Below are positions 61,515 to 64,000 of a stretch of 64,000 bases of DNA, piece after piece. Positions within the stretch are counted from its first letter, which is position 1. Every line of letters starts with the position of its first letter. The translations under genes and the position numbers were made by a program. Origin of the DNA: Enterobacter sp. RHBSTW-00994. GTDB taxonomy: Bacteria > Pseudomonadota > Gammaproteobacteria > Enterobacterales > Enterobacteriaceae. The notes beneath the pieces were generated by a model. That model was given only the letters and a program-made list of their open reading frames with translations. It was not told where the DNA came from and made no database searches. The stretch spans positions 4,606,588 through 4,670,587 of the forward strand of contig NZ_CP056199.1 in NCBI RefSeq assembly GCF_013782625.1, read 5' to 3'.

Positions 61515-63677
61515 TTAGACTGTTTCCAGTCGGGCGTAGGCTGCCACCAGCCATTTGATACCTTGCCCCTGAAACGCCACTTGCAACCGGCTATGCTCGC
61601 CGCTGCCCTCCAGATTCACGATAGTGCCTTCACCAAATTTCGCATGGCGAACGCGCTGGCCCAGCTTGTAACCGGTATCGTTTTCCGAGACAGGCGTTCC
61701 CATCCGCTGATGGTTTACCGGGCGGCTAATACTGGCACGCAGACGCACCTCTTCCACGCACTCTTCCGGCAGCTCGCCGATAAAGCGTGATGGGCGATGA
61801 TAGACCTCTTTGCCGTATAAGCGTCGGGTTTCCGCATAGGTCAGCGTCAGCTTCTGCATCGCACGGGTTACACCCACATACGCCAGGCGACGTTCTTCCT
61901 CCAGACGCCCACCTTCATCCAGCGACATCTGGCTTGGGAACATCCCTTCTTCCATTCCGACGATAAACACCTGCGGGAACTCCAGACCTTTAGCCGAGTG
62001 CAGCGTCATCAACTGCACCGCATCCTGCCAGGTATCCGCCTGCCCTTCTCCCGCTTCCAGCGCAGCGTGAGAGAGAAACGCCTGTAACGGCATCAGGTCT
62101 TCGTCTTCTTCGTTGTAGCTGAACTGGCGCGTTGCCGTCACCAGTTCCTCTAAGTTTTCGATACGCGTCTGGCCTTTCTCGCCTTTTTCTTGCTCATACA
62201 TCGTACGCAGACCGGAATCTTTCACGACCCGGTCGGTCTGGACATGTAACGGCATATCGGCGGTTTCTTGCGCCAGCGCATCGATAAGCTCAAGGAAACG
62301 TTGCAGTGCACTGGCAGCCCGTCCAGCCAACGCTTTTTCCTGCAATAGCTCACGACATGCCTGCCACAGCGTGAGCTGACGATCACGGGAGGCCTGACGC
62401 ACCACGTCCAGCGTTCTGTCGCCAATACCGCGAGTCGGCGTATTCACTACGCGCTCAAACGCCGCATCATCATTGCGATTGGCAATCAAACGCAGGTAAG
62501 AAAGCGCATCCTTGATTTCCTGACGTTCGAAGAAGCGCATACCGCCGTAAATACGGTACGGCATGCTGACCTGCAACAAGGCCTCTTCCAGCACACGCGA
62601 CTGGGCGTTGCTGCGGTAGAGGATCGCACACTGTTCCAGCGCACCACCGTTGTCCTGCCAGGTTTTGATGCGATTCACGACGAAGCGGGCTTCATCGAGC
62701 TCGTTGAACGCACAATAGATAGAGATCGGCTCACCGTCGACGCCATCAGTCCACAGTTTTTTGCCCAGACGCCCGTTGTTGTTTTCAATCAGGGCGTTTG
62801 CGGCGCTCAGAATATTGCTCGTCGAACGGTAGTTCTGCTCCAGACGAATGGTTTCTGCGCCAGGGAAGTCTTTAAGGAAACGCTGGATGTTTTCGACCTG
62901 CGCACCGCGCCAGCCATAAATTGACTGGTCATCATCGCCGACAATCATTACCTTGCCGGTATCACCTGCCAGCAGGCGGATCCACGCGTACTGAATGTTG
63001 TTGGTATCCTGGAATTCATCGACCAGGATATTGGTGAAGCGCTCGCGATAGTGCTGAAGAATGTGTGGCTTGTTGAGCCACAATTCATGCGCCCGCAGCA
63101 GCAACTCGGCAAAATCCACCAGACCTGCGCGATCGCAGGCTTCCTGATAGGCCTGATAAACCTTCTGCCAGGTCTGCTCGACCGGGTTACCAAAGCTCTG
63201 AATATGGTGCGGACGCAGCCCTTCGTCTTTCTGACCATTGATGTACCACATGGCCTGGCGCGGCGGCCATTGCTTCTCATCCAGGTTCATCGCCTTGATG
63301 AGACGCTTAAGCAAACGCAGTTGGTCTTCGCTGTCGAGGATCTGGAAATCCTGCGGCAAATTCGCGTCCATATGGTGCGCACGCAGTAAACGGTGCGCCA
63401 GCCCGTGGAACGTGCCGACCCACATACCGCCCTGGCTTGTTCCCATCAGTTGGGCAATACGGTGGCGCATTTCCGCCGCCGCTTTGTTGGTAAACGTCAC
63501 CGCCATAATGGAATATGGCGAACAGTTTTCCACACTTTGCAGCCAGGCGATGCGGTGAACCAGTACGCGTGTCTTACCACTGCCCGCCCCGGCCAGCACC
63601 AGCATGTTGGTGCGCGATGCGGCAACCGCTTCACGCTGTTTATCATTAAGGCTGTCGAGCAGGTAAGAAACGTCCAT
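61515..63677 (-). CDS. uvrD: DNA helicase II UvrD
   Basis: Superfamily 1A 3'-5' helicase for nucleotide-excision and mismatch repair and for removing RecA filaments. 720 residues from ATG 63677 (MDVSYLLDSLNDKQREAV), as in E. coli. Motifs: GAGSGKTRVL (Walker A), VDEFQDTN, GDDDQSIYGWRGA, LEQNYRS, LHSAKGLEFPQV, YVGVTRAM. The C-terminal Tudor-like segment GQRVRHAKFGEGTIV binds RNA polymerase in E. coli. A LexA box lies upstream. Confidence 0.98.
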   Translation of the reverse strand: MDVSYLLDSLNDKQREAVAASRTNMLVLAGAGSGKTRVLVHRIAWLQSVENCSPYSIMAVTFTNKAAAEMRHRIAQLMGTSQGGMWVGTFHGLAHRLLRAHHMDANLPQDFQILDSEDQLRLLKRLIKAMNLDEKQWPPRQAMWYINGQKDEGLRPHHIQSFGNPVEQTWQKVYQAYQEACDRAGLVDFAELLLRAHELWLNKPHILQHYRERFTNILVDEFQDTNNIQYAWIRLLAGDTGKVMIVGDDDQSIYGWRGAQVENIQRFLKDFPGAETIRLEQNYRSTSNILSAANALIENNNGRLGKKLWTDGVDGEPISIYCAFNELDEARFVVNRIKTWQDNGGALEQCAILYRSNAQSRVLEEALLQVSMPYRIYGGMRFFERQEIKDALSYLRLIANRNDDAAFERVVNTPTRGIGDRTLDVVRQASRDRQLTLWQACRELLQEKALAGRAASALQRFLELIDALAQETADMPLHVQTDRVVKDSGLRTMYEQEKGEKGQTRIENLEELVTATRQFSYNEEDEDLMPLQAFLSHAALEAGEGQADTWQDAVQLMTLHSAKGLEFPQVFIVGMEEGMFPSQMSLDEGGRLEEERRLAYVGVTRAMQKLTLTYAETRRLYGKEVYHRPSRFIGELPEECVEEVRLRASISRPVNHQRMGTPVSENDTGYKLGQRVRHAKFGEGTIVNLEGSGEHSRLQVAFQGQGIKWLVAAYARLETV

Positions 63678-63727
63678 TGGCACCGCCAGAAGTCATCTGC
63701 CCGGCAGCACTTTTTCTGCCGGACATA

Positions 63728-63743
63728 CTGTTAATTTATACAA
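63728..63743. promoter_or_regulatory. LexA box upstream of uvrD
   Basis: CTGTTAATTTATACAA, inside TACTG...CAATA: matches CTGT-N8-ACAG except the last base, about 50 bp before the uvrD start. It is at the place of the known SOS box of E. coli uvrD. Confidence 0.82.
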
Positions 63744-63755
63744 TACTGCTGGTGA

Positions 63756-64000
63756 TTATATCAGCGTGGTGAGGGATGCCAACCGCGAAATTTCGACGTG
63801 TGGCAGCAGGCGGCTATCATTGGCTTGCATCAGATCGGCGTTTTCTGGTTTGATCCAGCACGCCTGCATTCCACAGCGAATTGCACCGGCGACGTCTGTC
63901 GTCAGGTCATCGCCGACGTGGAGGATCTTTCCGGGCGTCAAGGCGAGCTTTTCCGCCGCCAGATGGTACATATCGTTAAATGGCTTCGCACGTCCGTCAG
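63756..64000 (-). CDS. yigB: HAD-family FMN phosphatase YigB (partial, C-terminal)
   Basis: 81 codons of the C-terminal end; the gene continues past the right edge (frame open through [17 protein letters not shown]). HAD motif [16 protein letters not shown] is visible, then [13 protein letters not shown]. coli YigB, 5-amino-6-(5-phosphoribitylamino)uracil phosphatase/FMN hydrolase, lies upstream of uvrD in the same xerC-yigB-uvrD order. The Met at 63971 is internal and not the start. Confidence 0.93.
   Translation of the reverse strand, partial: DGRAKPFNDMYHLAAEKLALTPGKILHVGDDLTTDVAGAIRCGMQACWIKPENADLMQANDSRLLPHVEISRLASLTTLI

Overview
The window is chromosomal DNA from a member of the Enterobacteriaceae, close to Enterobacter, Lelliottia, Leclercia or Kosakonia. 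Many proteins match the E. coli K-12 orthologues as I remember them nearly residue for residue (fadBA, tatABC, ubiBJE, udp, metE/metR, uvrD). The block hemG to uvrD keeps the E. coli gene order, inverted in this window. I cannot fix the genus from sequence alone. No insertion sequence, prophage, integrase or CRISPR array is visible.

Layout. (1) 1-4095: the start of a cellulose synthase operon on the minus strand, bcsO-bcsQ-bcsA-bcsB, with bcsB cut by the window edge. (2) 4620-6607: murB-birA. (3) 6702-12202: a complete minus-strand rRNA operon, P1/P2-16S-tRNA-Ile-tRNA-Ala-23S-5S-terminator. (4) 12252-31865: core genes pepQ-yigZ-trkH-hemG, fadBA with a FadR palindrome, fre and ubiD, rfaH, tatABC and tatD, ubiE-ubiJ-ubiB, rmuC, udp with tandem CRP sites, and dlhH. 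(5) 32116-40299: an accessory operon, all on the plus strand. It encodes a biuret-hydrolase-like isochorismatase-fold amidase, three FdrA/DUF1116/DUF2877 proteins related to the oxamate carbamoyltransferase complex, carbamate kinase, a free-standing allophanate-hydrolase C-terminal-like protein and an NCS1 permease. An AllS-like LysR regulator follows. (6) 40334-47204: metE/metR, yigM, yigL, pldB, rhtB. (7) 47205-55114: an accessory island inserted between the convergent genes rhtB and rhtC. It holds a winged-helix regulator, a small exported protein, a 1394-residue trimeric autotransporter adhesin, a TpgA-like BamE/OmpA lipoprotein and an unrecognised exported protein. (8) 55113-64000: rhtC, recQ, pldA, yigI, rarD, corA with a leader peptide, uvrD with a LexA box, and the end of yigB.

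How the genes work together. The accessory operon at 32-40 kb reads as import of a ureide or carbamoylated amide, amide hydrolysis, phosphorolytic release of carbamoyl phosphate and ATP formation by carbamate kinase. The substrate is not known from the sequence. The island at 47-55 kb reads as an adhesin with its own outer-membrane/peptidoglycan helper, plus a translationally coupled third exported protein that I cannot assign.

Two structural points stand out. The rRNA operon joins the upstream flank of E. coli rrnA (hemG) to the downstream flank of rrnB (murB-birA). The adhesin gene carries two almost identical copies of a roughly 600-bp segment at a 672-bp period.
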